A program made the position numbers and the translations under genes. From assembly GCA_963837325.1 (NCBI GenBank), contig CAWIMV010000001.1, positions 620,001 through 684,000 of the forward strand: a stretch of 64,000 nt of DNA, written 5' to 3'. Under the pieces are notes generated by a model that saw only the letters and a list, made by a program, of their open reading frames with translations, ran no database searches and was not told the DNA's origin. Source of the DNA: CAVQKZ01 sp963837325 (GTDB taxonomy: Bacteria > Actinomycetota > Actinomycetes > Mycobacteriales > Jatrophihabitantaceae). Below, in pieces: positions 8,063 to 16,160 of the stretch; position 1 is the stretch's first letter, and the number at the start of each line of letters is the position of its first letter.

Positions 8063-9349
8063 CTATCCCGCACTCTGCAAGGGCAGTTCAACGGTGACCA
8101 CGGTCGGGCCACCGTCCGGACTCTGCACCGAAAGTCGCCCGTCGACAGTGCGGACCCGTTCGGACAGACCGCTGAGCCCGCTGCCGGCGCCGACCCGTGC
8201 CCCGCCGCGGCCGTTGTCGCTCACCTGCAGTCGTAGCCGGCTGTCGGTGGTGCGGGCATCGAGCCCCGCGTGGCGGGCTCCGCTGTGCTTGGCCACGTTG
8301 GTGAGCAACTCGGCCGCGCAGAAATAGGCGATGGTCTCGATGGCCGGCGACGGCCGCGCTGCGATGGCCGTGCGCAGGTCGACCGGCACCGCACTGTGTG
8401 CCGCCAGCGTCGCCAGTGCGCTGTCGAGCCCGGCATCGAGAACGGGCGGGTGGATGCCACGAGCCAGGTCGCGCAGCTCGACAATCGCTTCCTTGGCCGT
8501 GGTGTGAGCCTTGTCGAGCAACCGCTGGGTTTCCAGCGGGTCGCGGCCTTCCGCTAGCTTCTCCTTCGCCAGGCCCACATTCATTGCCAACGCGACGAGC
8601 CGCGCCTGGGTTCCGTCGTGCAGATCACGCTCGATGCGGCGCAACGTCGACGCCGAATCATCCACGGCTTGGGCCCGGGTCTGCTCGAGTTCCCGGACGC
8701 GTTGCGAGGAGCTGGTCGGACCGAGCAGCCAGCGCACGAGCAACCGGTCGACCGTGAGCACCGCTCGGAGCACCCACGGCGCGAGCACCAGCAGGATCGC
8801 GCCGGCGATCGTTGCCAACGCGACGCGGAACGGGGTGTCGAGGAAATAGTTGTTGGTGACTTCGATGCCGCGATGACAGACGCCGTCCGGATCGTCGTCG
8901 CAGGGCAGGAACGGTTGCCAGATCGAGTAGGTCAGTCCGCCGATGCCGTAGCTGAAGAATATGGCGGCGGTGACGAAGTTGAGGATGCCGACGGGCAGCT
9001 TCAGGACGAGGTACAGCCGGGCCCGCCACGCTGCGCCGTCCTGCAGGCACGCGCTGATCCAGCCGAGCAAGCCGGGATGCGAACGAAAGGGCGGCGGAGC
9101 GGGAACAGCGGCTCCGACCAGCGAGTTGGCCAGCACCCGCATCCCGTAGCCGAACCAGCGCGCACCCAGACCGGTGATCGCGAGCAGCGGCAGTCCGACG
9201 AACGTCACCAGGAGCCCGGCACTGAAGGACAAGGTCGTGACCGTATAGGTGAAGCCGGCTACCCCGATAGGCAGACCGACGAGCGCAAACAGCAGCTCGG
9301 CCCAAGTCCGGCGGGTGAGCAGCGCGCCGAAGAAGGTACGGACGCTCAT
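8063..9349 (-). CDS. Sensor histidine kinase of the HisKA_3 (NarX/DesK-like) type
   Basis: A 428-residue membrane kinase paired with the NarL-type regulator. The N-terminal half is a membrane 'putative sensor' region with four or more helices (WAELLFALVGLPIGVAGF, FSAGLLVTFVGLPLLAITG, and a second pair near 120-200). The dimerisation domain has the phospho-acceptor His in ERDLHDGTQARLVALAMN. The ATPase domain has NVAKHSGA and DNGRGGARVGAGSGLSGL. I chose ATG at 9349 because the upstream part of the longer frame is not kinase-like and a small ORF ends there with a TGATG overlap. Signal unknown. Confidence 0.92.
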   Translation of the reverse strand: MSVRTFFGALLTRRTWAELLFALVGLPIGVAGFTYTVTTLSFSAGLLVTFVGLPLLAITGLGARWFGYGMRVLANSLVGAAVPAPPPFRSHPGLLGWISACLQDGAAWRARLYLVLKLPVGILNFVTAAIFFSYGIGGLTYSIWQPFLPCDDDPDGVCHRGIEVTNNYFLDTPFRVALATIAGAILLVLAPWVLRAVLTVDRLLVRWLLGPTSSSQRVRELEQTRAQAVDDSASTLRRIERDLHDGTQARLVALAMNVGLAKEKLAEGRDPLETQRLLDKAHTTAKEAIVELRDLARGIHPPVLDAGLDSALATLAAHSAVPVDLRTAIAARPSPAIETIAYFCAAELLTNVAKHSGARHAGLDARTTDSRLRLQVSDNGRGGARVGAGSGLSGLSERVRTVDGRLSVQSPDGGPTVVTVELPLQSAG

Positions 9350-9549
9350 CAGGCGTTCAGCCTGCCAGAACCGGTCCGCAGAACGGCCCCGTTGTCGGCG
9401 CGCCGCGCGACCGAGTCCTGCCGAGCCACGATCATCGCGCTCAGGAACGGCTCCACCACGCCCCGCATCAGCCAGGCCGCCGGATCGACGAGCAGCCCAC
9501 CCGGGGCCGCGCGCGACCGGCCGACGAGCGGCAGCGTCGTGAAGGTCAT
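9349..9549 (-). CDS. Small ORF translationally coupled to the sensor kinase
   Basis: A 66-codon frame starting MTFTTLPLVGRSRAAPGG and ending TGSGRLNA. Its stop overlaps the kinase ATG as TGATG, the usual sign of translational coupling. GAGGA lies seven bases before its ATG. The middle (VDPAAWLMRGVVEPFLSAMIV) could be a single amphipathic or membrane-dipping helix. I recognise no family. It may be a small partner of the kinase, or only a leader frame. Confidence 0.5.
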   Translation of the reverse strand: MTFTTLPLVGRSRAAPGGLLVDPAAWLMRGVVEPFLSAMIVARQDSVARRADNGAVLRTGSGRLNA

Positions 9550-9692
9550 GGCCCAATCCTCACCGGCCACGGCCCGGGCCACGATGGCGTCAACACTGCA
9601 CTGTGTGGTGCGGTTAACCCCACCTTCAGCTCCGGCGGGCGGCCGTTCAGGTACGTCGTACGCTCGAAGCAGCCAGCAAAGGGAGGCCAGCG

Positions 9693-10739
9693 ATGACCAC
9701 CGCCACACCCGCTCTCGGCAAGCGTCCGCACCGCGGGCCGTTCGCCTGGGTCGGTGCATTCACGGGTTTCTATCCTGCGCAAGCCGAGGAGTTCGGTCAT
9801 CTCGATCCGCTCACCCGGTTCCTGTACGCCTCGCGCAGCGTCATCCTCGTGATTTCGGCCCAATCGGCGGTGATCGCCGGCCTGCTCGCGGCCACCGACC
9901 GCCGCTTCGAGGTGCTGCCGTTCGTGCTGGTGTTCGTCGGCTATGTCGTGCTGCACGCGATCAGCAACCTTTCCAACGACTACTTCGGTTACCGGCGCGG
10001 GCACGACACGGAAGACTCGCCCCGGCGCCGCTACACCCTGCATCCCATCGCCAGTGGGGCCGTCACCCCCCGCCTGCTCGCAAGCGGGCTCGTCGTTCTG
10101 GGCGGGATCGCACTCGCCATCGCGGTGTACTTCGTCGCCCTGCGCGGTTGGGGCGCGGTGATCCTGGCGCTCGTCGGGGCCGTGCTGCTCTACGCCTACG
10201 ACGCCGCCCCCCGCGCGCTGAAGGAACTCGGCCTGGGTGAGCTCGCTGCGTTCGCCGTCTGGGGACCGCTGATGATCGGCGGCGGCTACTACGTCATCAC
10301 CGGTACGTGGTCCGGCGAAGCCTTCCTCGTGTCCGTGCCGATCGGGCTCGGTGTCGCATCGATCCTGGTCGGCAAGCACATCGACCAGCGCATGTTCGAC
10401 ACGTCGCAGCACCAACGCACCCTGCCGGTGCTGCTCGGCGAACGCGGCGCCCGGTTACTCAATCAGATCTCGGTCGCGGCGATGTACCTCGTGACCGCAG
10501 TCGCGCTGGCGGTGGGCTCGCTCACGGCGTTCGCCCTTGTCGTCGTTCTGGCCGCCCCACGGGCGCTGCGCGCGCTGCGGGTGATGTCTCGCCCGGCGCC
10601 GGACGAGGCGCCGGCCGGCTACATCGGCTGGCCGCTGTGGTACCACCGGGTCTGCCTGGTGCACCACCGCGCCTTCGGCTGGCTGTTCATCCTGGGCCTG
10701 GCCGCCGGCGCGGTCTTCCCGGACGTCCGCATCGGCTGA
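9693..10739 (+). CDS. UbiA-family prenyltransferase (MenA-like)
   Basis: A 348-residue polytopic membrane enzyme. The first Asp-rich motif appears as NLSNDYFGYRRGHDTED (about residues 92-108) and the second active-site loop as YDAAPRALKELGLGEL (about 170-185), as in 1,4-dihydroxy-2-naphthoate prenyltransferases. About eight hydrophobic helices fit the fold. The start ATG is preceded by GGGAGG. It is not in a menaquinone cluster and has a long N-terminal lead, so the aromatic acceptor is uncertain; MenA or a MenA paralogue is the best guess. Confidence 0.8.
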   Translation: MTTATPALGKRPHRGPFAWVGAFTGFYPAQAEEFGHLDPLTRFLYASRSVILVISAQSAVIAGLLAATDRRFEVLPFVLVFVGYVVLHAISNLSNDYFGYRRGHDTEDSPRRRYTLHPIASGAVTPRLLASGLVVLGGIALAIAVYFVALRGWGAVILALVGAVLLYAYDAAPRALKELGLGELAAFAVWGPLMIGGGYYVITGTWSGEAFLVSVPIGLGVASILVGKHIDQRMFDTSQHQRTLPVLLGERGARLLNQISVAAMYLVTAVALAVGSLTAFALVVVLAAPRALRALRVMSRPAPDEAPAGYIGWPLWYHRVCLVHHRAFGWLFILGLAAGAVFPDVRIG

Positions 10740-10855
10740 GCCCGCCTGGTTCCGCGTGAGCTGGGGGTCGGCCGCCTCACCCCGGGTGGAATTCCGGTGC
10801 TGACTGCACGACACTGCCAGTGACGATCGCCCACCCGGGCGTGCTGGGAGACGAC

Positions 10856-12862
10856 ATGGCGTACTTCGTGACGGGCGCGACCGGCTTCATCGGTCGGTTC
10901 CTGATGGCCGAACTGCTCCAGCGCGAGGGCACGATCTATGTGCTGTGCCGGGCCAGCTCGCTGGACAGGCTCGACGAACTACGGGCCCGCCTGGGGACCG
11001 ACGACCAGCGCGTCGTGGCCGTCATCGGCGAGCTGTCCAAGCCTCGGCTCGGCGTGGACCCGGACGAGATCGAACGGCTTGACGGTCAGATCGAGCACTT
11101 CTTCCACCTGGCCGCGATCTATGACATCACCGCCGATGCCGATACCCAGCGCGTGGCCAACGTCGAAGGCACCCGCCACGCCGTGCAACTGGCTGAGGCG
11201 GTTCAGGCCGGGCACTTCCACCAGGTCAGCTCGATCGCCGCTGCCGGGCTCTACCGGGGAGTGTTCACCGAGGACATGTTCGACGAGGCCACCGACGTCG
11301 ACAACAACCCGTATTACCGGACGAAGCACGAGGCCGAGGCCGTCGTGCGCAAGGAGTGCACGGTCCCGTGGCGGGTGTACCGCCCAGCGGCAGTCGTCGG
11401 GCACTCCGAAACCGGCGAGATCGACAAGATCGACGGTCCGTACTACTTCTTCCGCACGATCCAACGCGTACGGGGACTCGCGCCGTCCTGGCTGCGCGGC
11501 ATCGGCATCGAAGGTGGGCCGATCAACGTCGTCCCGGTCGACTTCGTGGCCAAGGCAATGGACTACCTGGCCCACCAGCCCGGGCTTGACGGTCGCGCCT
11601 TCCACCTCACCGATCCCGAGCCGCTGACGGTCGGAGGTATGGCCAACGTGTTCGCGAAGGCCGCGCACGCGCCGTCTTTCGCGGTCAACGTCGACACGAA
11701 GTTCCTCGACGCGATCCCTGGCTCGATTCTCGGTGGGCTGAGCCGGCTGCCGGTGGCCAAGCAGGCCACCGACCTCGTTCTGGCCGAGCTCGGCATCCCG
11801 CGGGAGGTGCTGCACTACATCAACTACCCGACCCGGTTCGACTCGACCACGACCGAGGAGGCGTTGGCCGGTTCGGGTATCACGGTGCCGCCGCTGGCCA
11901 GTTACGCCTCGGTGCTCTGGGAGTACTGGGAGCGCACCTACAGCCCGGACCGTCGCAAGGACCGCGCCCTGGCCCGGGCGATCAAGGGCAAGACGGTGTT
12001 GATCACCGGCGCGTCCTCCGGCATCGGCCGGGCCACCGCGCTGCGCGTCGGCGCCGCCGGCGGCACCGTGATCCTCGTGGCCCGCACCGCCGAAAAGCTC
12101 GAGGAGACCAAGCGCGACATCGAAGACCTCGGCGGCGTGGCGTTCGTTCACCGTTGCGACCTCTCGGATATGGCCGACATCGAGCGCATGGCCAAAGAGG
12201 TGCTCGACCAGCACGGCCGCGTCGACGTCCTGGTCAACAACGCCGGGCGTTCCATCCGCCGTTCGATCGCGCTCTCGTATGACCGCTTCCACGACTTCGA
12301 GCGGACGATGCAGCTGAACTACTTCGGTGCCGTGCGGCTGATCCTGAGCCTGCTGCCGGTGATGCGCACGCCCAGCGACGGCCGCAAGGGCGGGCACATC
12401 ATCAACGTCAGCTCAATCGGCGTGCAGACGAACACCCCGCGGTTCTCTGCGTATGTCGCGTCCAAAGCCGCGTTGGATGCGTTCTCGCGGTGCATCGCTT
12501 CGGAGGTGATCGACGACGGCGTCTACCTCACGACCATTCACATGCCCCTGGTGCGCACGCCGATGATCGCCCCGACCAAGATGTATGACCGGTTCCCGAC
12601 GATCACGCCGACCGAAGCCGCCGACATGATCTGCAAGGCGATGATCCGCCGACCCAAGAAGGTCGGGACGGCGCTGGGCAACGCGGGGGAGTTGGCGTAC
12701 CAGATCGCACCCCGCGGAGTGGACGTCATCCTCAACGCGGGCTACAAGATCTTCCCGGACTCGCATGCCGCGCGCGGCGGTGACCGCGCTGCGAGCCGGT
12801 CCGACGAGCCGTCGAGCGAGAGCGTGGCCTTCGCACACATCCTGCGCGGCGTGCACTGGTAG
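10856..12862 (+). CDS. Two-domain SDR, probable fatty acyl-CoA reductase
   Basis: About 668 residues containing two short-chain dehydrogenase domains. The N-terminal extended SDR has VTGATGFIGRF at the start and a YYRTKHEAEAV active site (YxxxK). The C-terminal classical SDR has VLITGASSGIGRATAL at about residue 382 and YVASKAALDAF as its YxxxK. This layout matches mycobacterial acyl-CoA reductases of the Rv3391/Rv1543 kind, which reduce fatty acyl-CoA to aldehyde or alcohol for wax-ester synthesis. I chose ATG 10856 (GGGAG at 10846-10850, and the nucleotide-binding strand starts at once) over GTG 10820. The neighbour on the far side is a convergent TetR gene. Confidence 0.8.
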   Translation: MAYFVTGATGFIGRFLMAELLQREGTIYVLCRASSLDRLDELRARLGTDDQRVVAVIGELSKPRLGVDPDEIERLDGQIEHFFHLAAIYDITADADTQRVANVEGTRHAVQLAEAVQAGHFHQVSSIAAAGLYRGVFTEDMFDEATDVDNNPYYRTKHEAEAVVRKECTVPWRVYRPAAVVGHSETGEIDKIDGPYYFFRTIQRVRGLAPSWLRGIGIEGGPINVVPVDFVAKAMDYLAHQPGLDGRAFHLTDPEPLTVGGMANVFAKAAHAPSFAVNVDTKFLDAIPGSILGGLSRLPVAKQATDLVLAELGIPREVLHYINYPTRFDSTTTEEALAGSGITVPPLASYASVLWEYWERTYSPDRRKDRALARAIKGKTVLITGASSGIGRATALRVGAAGGTVILVARTAEKLEETKRDIEDLGGVAFVHRCDLSDMADIERMAKEVLDQHGRVDVLVNNAGRSIRRSIALSYDRFHDFERTMQLNYFGAVRLILSLLPVMRTPSDGRKGGHIINVSSIGVQTNTPRFSAYVASKAALDAFSRCIASEVIDDGVYLTTIHMPLVRTPMIAPTKMYDRFPTITPTEAADMICKAMIRRPKKVGTALGNAGELAYQIAPRGVDVILNAGYKIFPDSHAARGGDRAASRSDEPSSESVAFAHILRGVHW

Positions 12863-12880
12863 CCGGGGAAATCGGAAGGG

Positions 12881-13453
12881 TCAACCGATAGCGGCGAGCT
12901 GGCTGGTGAGGGCGCGGGTCGTGCGGGCCCGGTCACCGGTCGCCAGTAGGTCGAGCAACGCCCCACGCAGCAGGGCCAGCACGGCCGTGCGCTCGCCCCG
13001 ACCGGCCGCGGTGTTGCGGACCTTCGCCGGCTGGGCCCGGGCCAGCACGGCCAGCCAGTCGGCCACCGTCGACCGGGCGAAGTCAGCCCACGGCCCGGCG
13101 TCGTCAAGCAGCGACGACGCGTAGCACTCCACCCATAGCACCAGCAACGGTCGGTGCTCGGGATCGCTGAGCCACGACCACAGCTGGGCGCCGACGCCGG
13201 CCAGGTCGAGTTCGATCTCGGCTCCGACCCGGTCCAACATCGCCAGCTCGTCCTGGCGCGCCCGCTCGAGGATGGCCTTGACCAGACCGTCTTTCGAGCT
13301 GAACAGGAAACGCAGCACACCGGTGCTTGAGCCGACTGCTTCGGCTACCGGCCGCAGCGAGGCGCCGGCCAGCCCGTGCTCGAGAACGTATTGATACGCG
13401 GCGTCGACGATCTCGGTTCGGCGCTGGGACGGCCCGGACGGCATGAGTCCCAT
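12881..13453 (-). CDS. TetR-family transcriptional regulator
   Basis: A 190-residue repressor. The N-terminal helix-turn-helix covers about residues 8-55 (RRTEIVDAAYQYVLEHGLAGASLRPVAEAVGSSTGVLRFLF). The C-terminal half is helical and has no ligand signature I can name. It is divergent from the GNAT gene across 42 nt that contain a strong dyad (13461-13482), so it probably represses itself and that gene. Its 3' end is 19 nt from the end of the SDR gene. Confidence 0.9.
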   Translation of the reverse strand: MGLMPSGPSQRRTEIVDAAYQYVLEHGLAGASLRPVAEAVGSSTGVLRFLFSSKDGLVKAILERARQDELAMLDRVGAEIELDLAGVGAQLWSWLSDPEHRPLLVLWVECYASSLLDDAGPWADFARSTVADWLAVLARAQPAKVRNTAAGRGERTAVLALLRGALLDLLATGDRARTTRALTSQLAAIG

Positions 13454-13460
13454 TGTGCCC

Positions 13461-13482
13461 TACTGATACAGTCGTGTCAGTA
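13461..13482. promoter_or_regulatory. TetR operator candidate
   Basis: The dyad TACTGATAC-N4-GTGTCAGTA has nine-base arms with one mismatch. It lies 8 nt from the TetR start and 14 nt from the GNAT start. In such a short divergent spacer it must overlap the core promoters of both genes. Length and symmetry are typical of TetR operators. Confidence 0.65.
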
Positions 13483-13495
13483 GAAGGGAGACAGC

Positions 13496-13999
13496 ATGAT
13501 CACTGCGGATACGCTCCGCATTCGTCGCCTCGGCCGGCCCGGCGACCTCGGCTGGGTGGTGCAGGCGCACGGTGAGTTGTATGCGCGCGAGTTCGGCTGG
13601 GACGCCAGCTTCGAGGCACTCGTGGCCCGGATCGTGGCCGACTACGCCGCGAGTCACGATGACGGGCGCGAAGCGGCCTGGATTGCCGAACTCGACGGCC
13701 GTCGCGTCGGCTGCGTCTTCTGCGTTCTCGAGGATGCCGACACCGCCCGGTTGCGCATCCTGCTCGTCGACGAGGCTGCACGAGGCCGGCGCCTCGGTGC
13801 CCGGCTGGTCCAGACCTGCATCGAGTTCGCGCGGGAGGCCGGCTACCGCCGCATGGTGCTCTGGACCAACGATCCACTCGTCGCCGCGCGCGCCATCTAC
13901 CTCAAGGCCGGATTTGAGCTGACGTCCGAACAGCCCCACCACAGCTACGGCGTAGACCTGATCGGCCAGACCTACGAGGTGGACCTGACCGCCGGCTAA
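13496..13999 (+). CDS. GNAT-family N-acetyltransferase
   Basis: A 167-residue acetyltransferase. The acetyl-CoA binding loop is LLVDEAARGRRLGARLVQTCIEFA (about residues 83-108, pattern RxxRLG), followed by YRRMVLWTNDPLVAARAIYLKAGF, the usual motif B. GAAGGGAG precedes the ATG. The similar spacing of ARGRRLGARLV to MarR-fused GNAT domains suggests a small-molecule acetyltransferase, but the substrate is unknown. Probably controlled by the divergent TetR protein. Confidence 0.88.
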   Translation: MITADTLRIRRLGRPGDLGWVVQAHGELYAREFGWDASFEALVARIVADYAASHDDGREAAWIAELDGRRVGCVFCVLEDADTARLRILLVDEAARGRRLGARLVQTCIEFAREAGYRRMVLWTNDPLVAARAIYLKAGFELTSEQPHHSYGVDLIGQTYEVDLTAG

Positions 14000-14023
14000 G
14001 CCCGCAACCGTAGGATCGCGACC

Positions 14024-14614
14024 ATGGCGCGGCGGGTCGGGATCATGGGCGGCACGTTCGACCCCATCCACCACGGCCACCTGGTGGCGGCGTCGGAGGT
14101 GTCCGCGCTCTTCGAGCTCGACGAGGTCATCTTCGTCCCGACCGGCGAACCGTGGCAGAAGACGGCCCGCCGGGTCAGCCCGGCCGAACACCGCTACCTG
14201 ATGACGGTCATCGCGACCGCATCGAACCCGCGGTTCTGGGTCAGCCGGGTCGACATCGACCGAGCCGGGCCTACCTACACGGCCGACACCATCCGCGACA
14301 TCGCGGCCCAGCGTCCGGGCGTCGAGCTGTACTTCATCACCGGCGCCGACGCGCTGGGCCAGATCCTGTCGTGGGAGCGGGCCGAGGAGGCGTTGAAACT
14401 GGCGCGGTTCATCGGAGTCACCCGGCCCGGGTACGAGCTGACCGACGCCCACCTGCCCACGGACTCGGTGACGCTGCTCGACGTCCCGGCAATGGCGATC
14501 TCGTCGAGTGACTGCCGCGAACGGGTCCAGCAGGGCCATCCGGTCTGGTACCTCGTCCCCGACGGCGTGGTGCAGTACATCAACAAGCACCGGCTGTACC
14601 TCGACGCACCGTAG
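14024..14614 (+). CDS. nadD: Nicotinate-nucleotide adenylyltransferase
   Basis: NadD adenylates nicotinate mononucleotide to deamido-NAD in NAD synthesis. The 196-residue protein has the nucleotidyltransferase motif GGTFDPIHHGHL at residues 9-20 and the C-terminal ISSSDCRERV (variant of ISSTxxR). Length is normal for the family. It is followed 11 nt later by rsfS, the arrangement found across actinobacteria. Confidence 0.97.
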   Translation: MARRVGIMGGTFDPIHHGHLVAASEVSALFELDEVIFVPTGEPWQKTARRVSPAEHRYLMTVIATASNPRFWVSRVDIDRAGPTYTADTIRDIAAQRPGVELYFITGADALGQILSWERAEEALKLARFIGVTRPGYELTDAHLPTDSVTLLDVPAMAISSSDCRERVQQGHPVWYLVPDGVVQYINKHRLYLDAP

Positions 14615-14625
14615 GCTGGCTTCTC

Positions 14626-15048
14626 GTGACCGCCACCGACACCGCCCGGGACCTCGCCGTCGTCGCGGCCCGCGCGGCCAGCGACAAGCTCGCCCTGGAT
14701 GTCGTGCTCATCGACGTCAGCGACCGCCTGGCCATCACCGACGTCTTCGTCATCGCCACCGGCACCAACGAACGCCAGGTCGAGGCGATCGTCGACGAGG
14801 TCGAGGCCAAACTGCGCGACGCCGGCGTCAAGCCGTTGCGCCGGGAGGGTCGCCGCGACGGCCGGTGGGTGCTGCTCGACTACGCCGACATCGTCGTGCA
14901 CGTCCAGCACGCCGAGGAACGGGTCTTCTACGCCCTCGAGCGCCTCTGGAAAGACTGCCCCTTCATCCCCTTCGACGACGGCAACCCGAGGAATAGCGCC
15001 GCTCCAGCTACCGTCACTCCAGCAGACGATCACGACACCGCGAGCTAA
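14626..15048 (+). CDS. rsfS: Ribosomal silencing factor RsfS
   Basis: A 140-residue RsfS/Iojap protein that binds uL14 and blocks subunit joining under poor nutrition. The core ITDVFVIATGTNERQVEAIVDEVE and WVLLDYADIVVHVQHAEERVFYALE are clear. It starts with GTG at 14626, 11 nt after nadD. The last 20 residues are an unstructured Ala/Pro/Thr tail beyond the usual end. Confidence 0.95.
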   Translation: MTATDTARDLAVVAARAASDKLALDVVLIDVSDRLAITDVFVIATGTNERQVEAIVDEVEAKLRDAGVKPLRREGRRDGRWVLLDYADIVVHVQHAEERVFYALERLWKDCPFIPFDDGNPRNSAAPATVTPADDHDTAS

Positions 15049-15059
15049 GTGACCACCAG

Positions 15060-15182
15060 GCGATGAGCGCTCGCGCGAAGAGCTGCGCTCACAAGGCGAA
15101 GCCTTGTGTGGCGCGAAGGCTGTACCCGAGCGCCAGCGAGGGTGCATACGGAGCGACACTTTGAGCGCGGAATAAAAATTTG
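15060..15182. repeat. Intergenic repeat copy 1, ending at the TTG of the phosphatase gene
   Basis: It shares a 24-bp identical block (15060-15083) with 45416-45439, then GTGTGGCGCGA (15106-15116) and CCCGAGCGCCAGCGAG (15125-15140). Between the blocks is a perfect hairpin, CACAAGGC-gaa-GCCTTGTG (15090-15108). In copy 2 this has a different sequence but is still fully paired. The element fills the whole gap between rsfS and the next gene and ends AATAAAAATTTG, the last three bases being the start codon. No transposase or flanking duplication is seen. Confidence 0.75.
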
Positions 15183-15845
15183 CGAGTCATTCTCCTTCGC
15201 CACGGCCGGACGGCCTGGAACGCCGAACGACGGTTCCAGGGGCAGTCCGATCCACCGCTCGACGACGTCGGGCGGGCGCAGGCCTACGAGGTCGCGGCGT
15301 TGATCGCCGCCCTCGCCCCCGACGTCCTCGTCAGTTCCGACGCAACCCGCGCCCTGCAGACCGCCCAGCCGATCGCTGAGCTCACCGGCCTCGACGTGAC
15401 GGTCGACGCCCGGCTGCGGGAGCGGTCGCTCGGGCACTGGGAAGGGCTGACCCGCGACGAGGTGGCGCAGCGTTACCCCGACGAGTTCGCCGACTGGGCC
15501 GCCGGCCACGATGTCAGCCGGCGCGGCGGGGAGAGTCGTGTGGAAGTGGCCACGAGGGCGCTGGCCGCGTTAGCCGAGTTGCCAACTGTCGGGATTGCCG
15601 TATTGGTGACCCACAGTGCCACCGCGTTGGGGCTTACCTCGATCCTGCTGGGGTTGCGCCAAGAGGTCCACGTTCTCGGTGCGCTGGCCAATTGCCACTG
15701 GTCGGAACTCGCGGCGGACGAACATTCGGACGGGCCCCGGCTGTGGCGGCTGCGGGCCCACAATATCGGGGCTCCTGGCACGGTCGCCCCGTTGCCGGTG
15801 CGCCAAGTGGGCGTCAGTGAGGATGCACCGGACGCCGAGGCCTGA
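15180..15845 (+). CDS. Histidine phosphatase (phosphoglycerate mutase-like)
   Basis: A 221-residue member of the histidine phosphatase superfamily. The catalytic LLRHGRTAWN is at residues 5-14, ERSLGHWEGLT is at about 81-91 and the second His is in VTHSATALGL. In many actinobacteria the gene after rsfS is annotated as a phosphoglycerate mutase or glucosyl-3-phosphoglycerate phosphatase. The substrate cannot be fixed here. TTG at 15180 is the only possible start, because TAA lies three codons upstream in frame. The start codon is the last part of repeat copy 1, and the Shine-Dalgarno is weak. Confidence 0.9.
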   Translation: MRVILLRHGRTAWNAERRFQGQSDPPLDDVGRAQAYEVAALIAALAPDVLVSSDATRALQTAQPIAELTGLDVTVDARLRERSLGHWEGLTRDEVAQRYPDEFADWAAGHDVSRRGGESRVEVATRALAALAELPTVGIAVLVTHSATALGLTSILLGLRQEVHVLGALANCHWSELAADEHSDGPRLWRLRAHNIGAPGTVAPLPVRQVGVSEDAPDAEA

Positions 15846-15973
15846 TTCCGATGGGTGGCGCCACAGCGCGGCGCCACGGCTTGGCCTCACGCCGGACCTA
15901 CAGTGGCTATGGTGCCCCCGCGTTCGGCGGCGACGGACGGCGGGCGCGGGGCGAGCACCGTTTCCCCCGGGAA

Positions 15974-16003
15974 TTGGGTGGGCCGAGGGCGCAACGGTAA
16001 GCT
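15974..16003 (+). promoter_or_regulatory. Candidate leuS leader promoter
   Basis: TTGGGT (15974-15979), an 18-bp spacer and TAAGCT (15998-16003) place the start of transcription at about 16010. That is the A of the leader peptide ATG, so the leader would be translated as a leaderless message. The hexamers are imperfect; the position relative to the leader ORF is the main support. Confidence 0.45.
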
Positions 16004-16009
16004 ACGGGC

Positions 16010-16051
16010 ATGAGCACTGGACGTCTGCTCCTTCCCGGGCCGCGCGGCTGA
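16010..16051 (+). CDS. Leucine leader peptide upstream of leuS
   Basis: A 13-codon frame encoding MSTGRLLLPGPRG, with three consecutive Leu codons (CTG CTC CTT) and stop TGA at 16049-16051. It lies 24 nt before a terminator-like hairpin and 110 nt before leuS. Leu-rich leaders are the usual sensing part of ribosome-mediated attenuation, and actinobacteria use this for trp and leu genes. Here scarcity of charged tRNA-Leu would raise leucyl-tRNA synthetase. This is inference from arrangement. Confidence 0.65.
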   Translation: MSTGRLLLPGPRG

Positions 16052-16074
16052 CGAGCGCCGTCGCCAGCGCGGCT

Positions 16075-16110
16075 GAGCCTCTGCGATCGCGCAGGGGCTC
16101 TTCTGTTTGT
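16075..16110 (+). terminator. Attenuator hairpin in the leuS leader
   Basis: GAGCCTCTGCG (16075-16085), loop ATCG, then CGCAGGGGCTC (16090-16100). This gives eleven pairs with one G-U, followed by TTCTGTTTGT. It has the form of an intrinsic terminator and lies before leuS rather than after a gene. The direct repeat GCGCGGCTGA (16042-16051 and 16067-16076) and CCGCGC at 16040-16045 give alternative pairings that a ribosome stalled on the Leu codons could change. Confidence 0.65.
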
Positions 16111-16160
16111 CGGGGACGAAGACTTTTTCACAGCAGCAATGACCGAGGGGCAGCACATAG

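Noticed and set aside
15846..16009. tRNA or other RNA gene before leuS
   Set aside because: No acceptor/T-arm pattern was found; apart from the promoter and leader, only GC-rich imperfect dyads are present.
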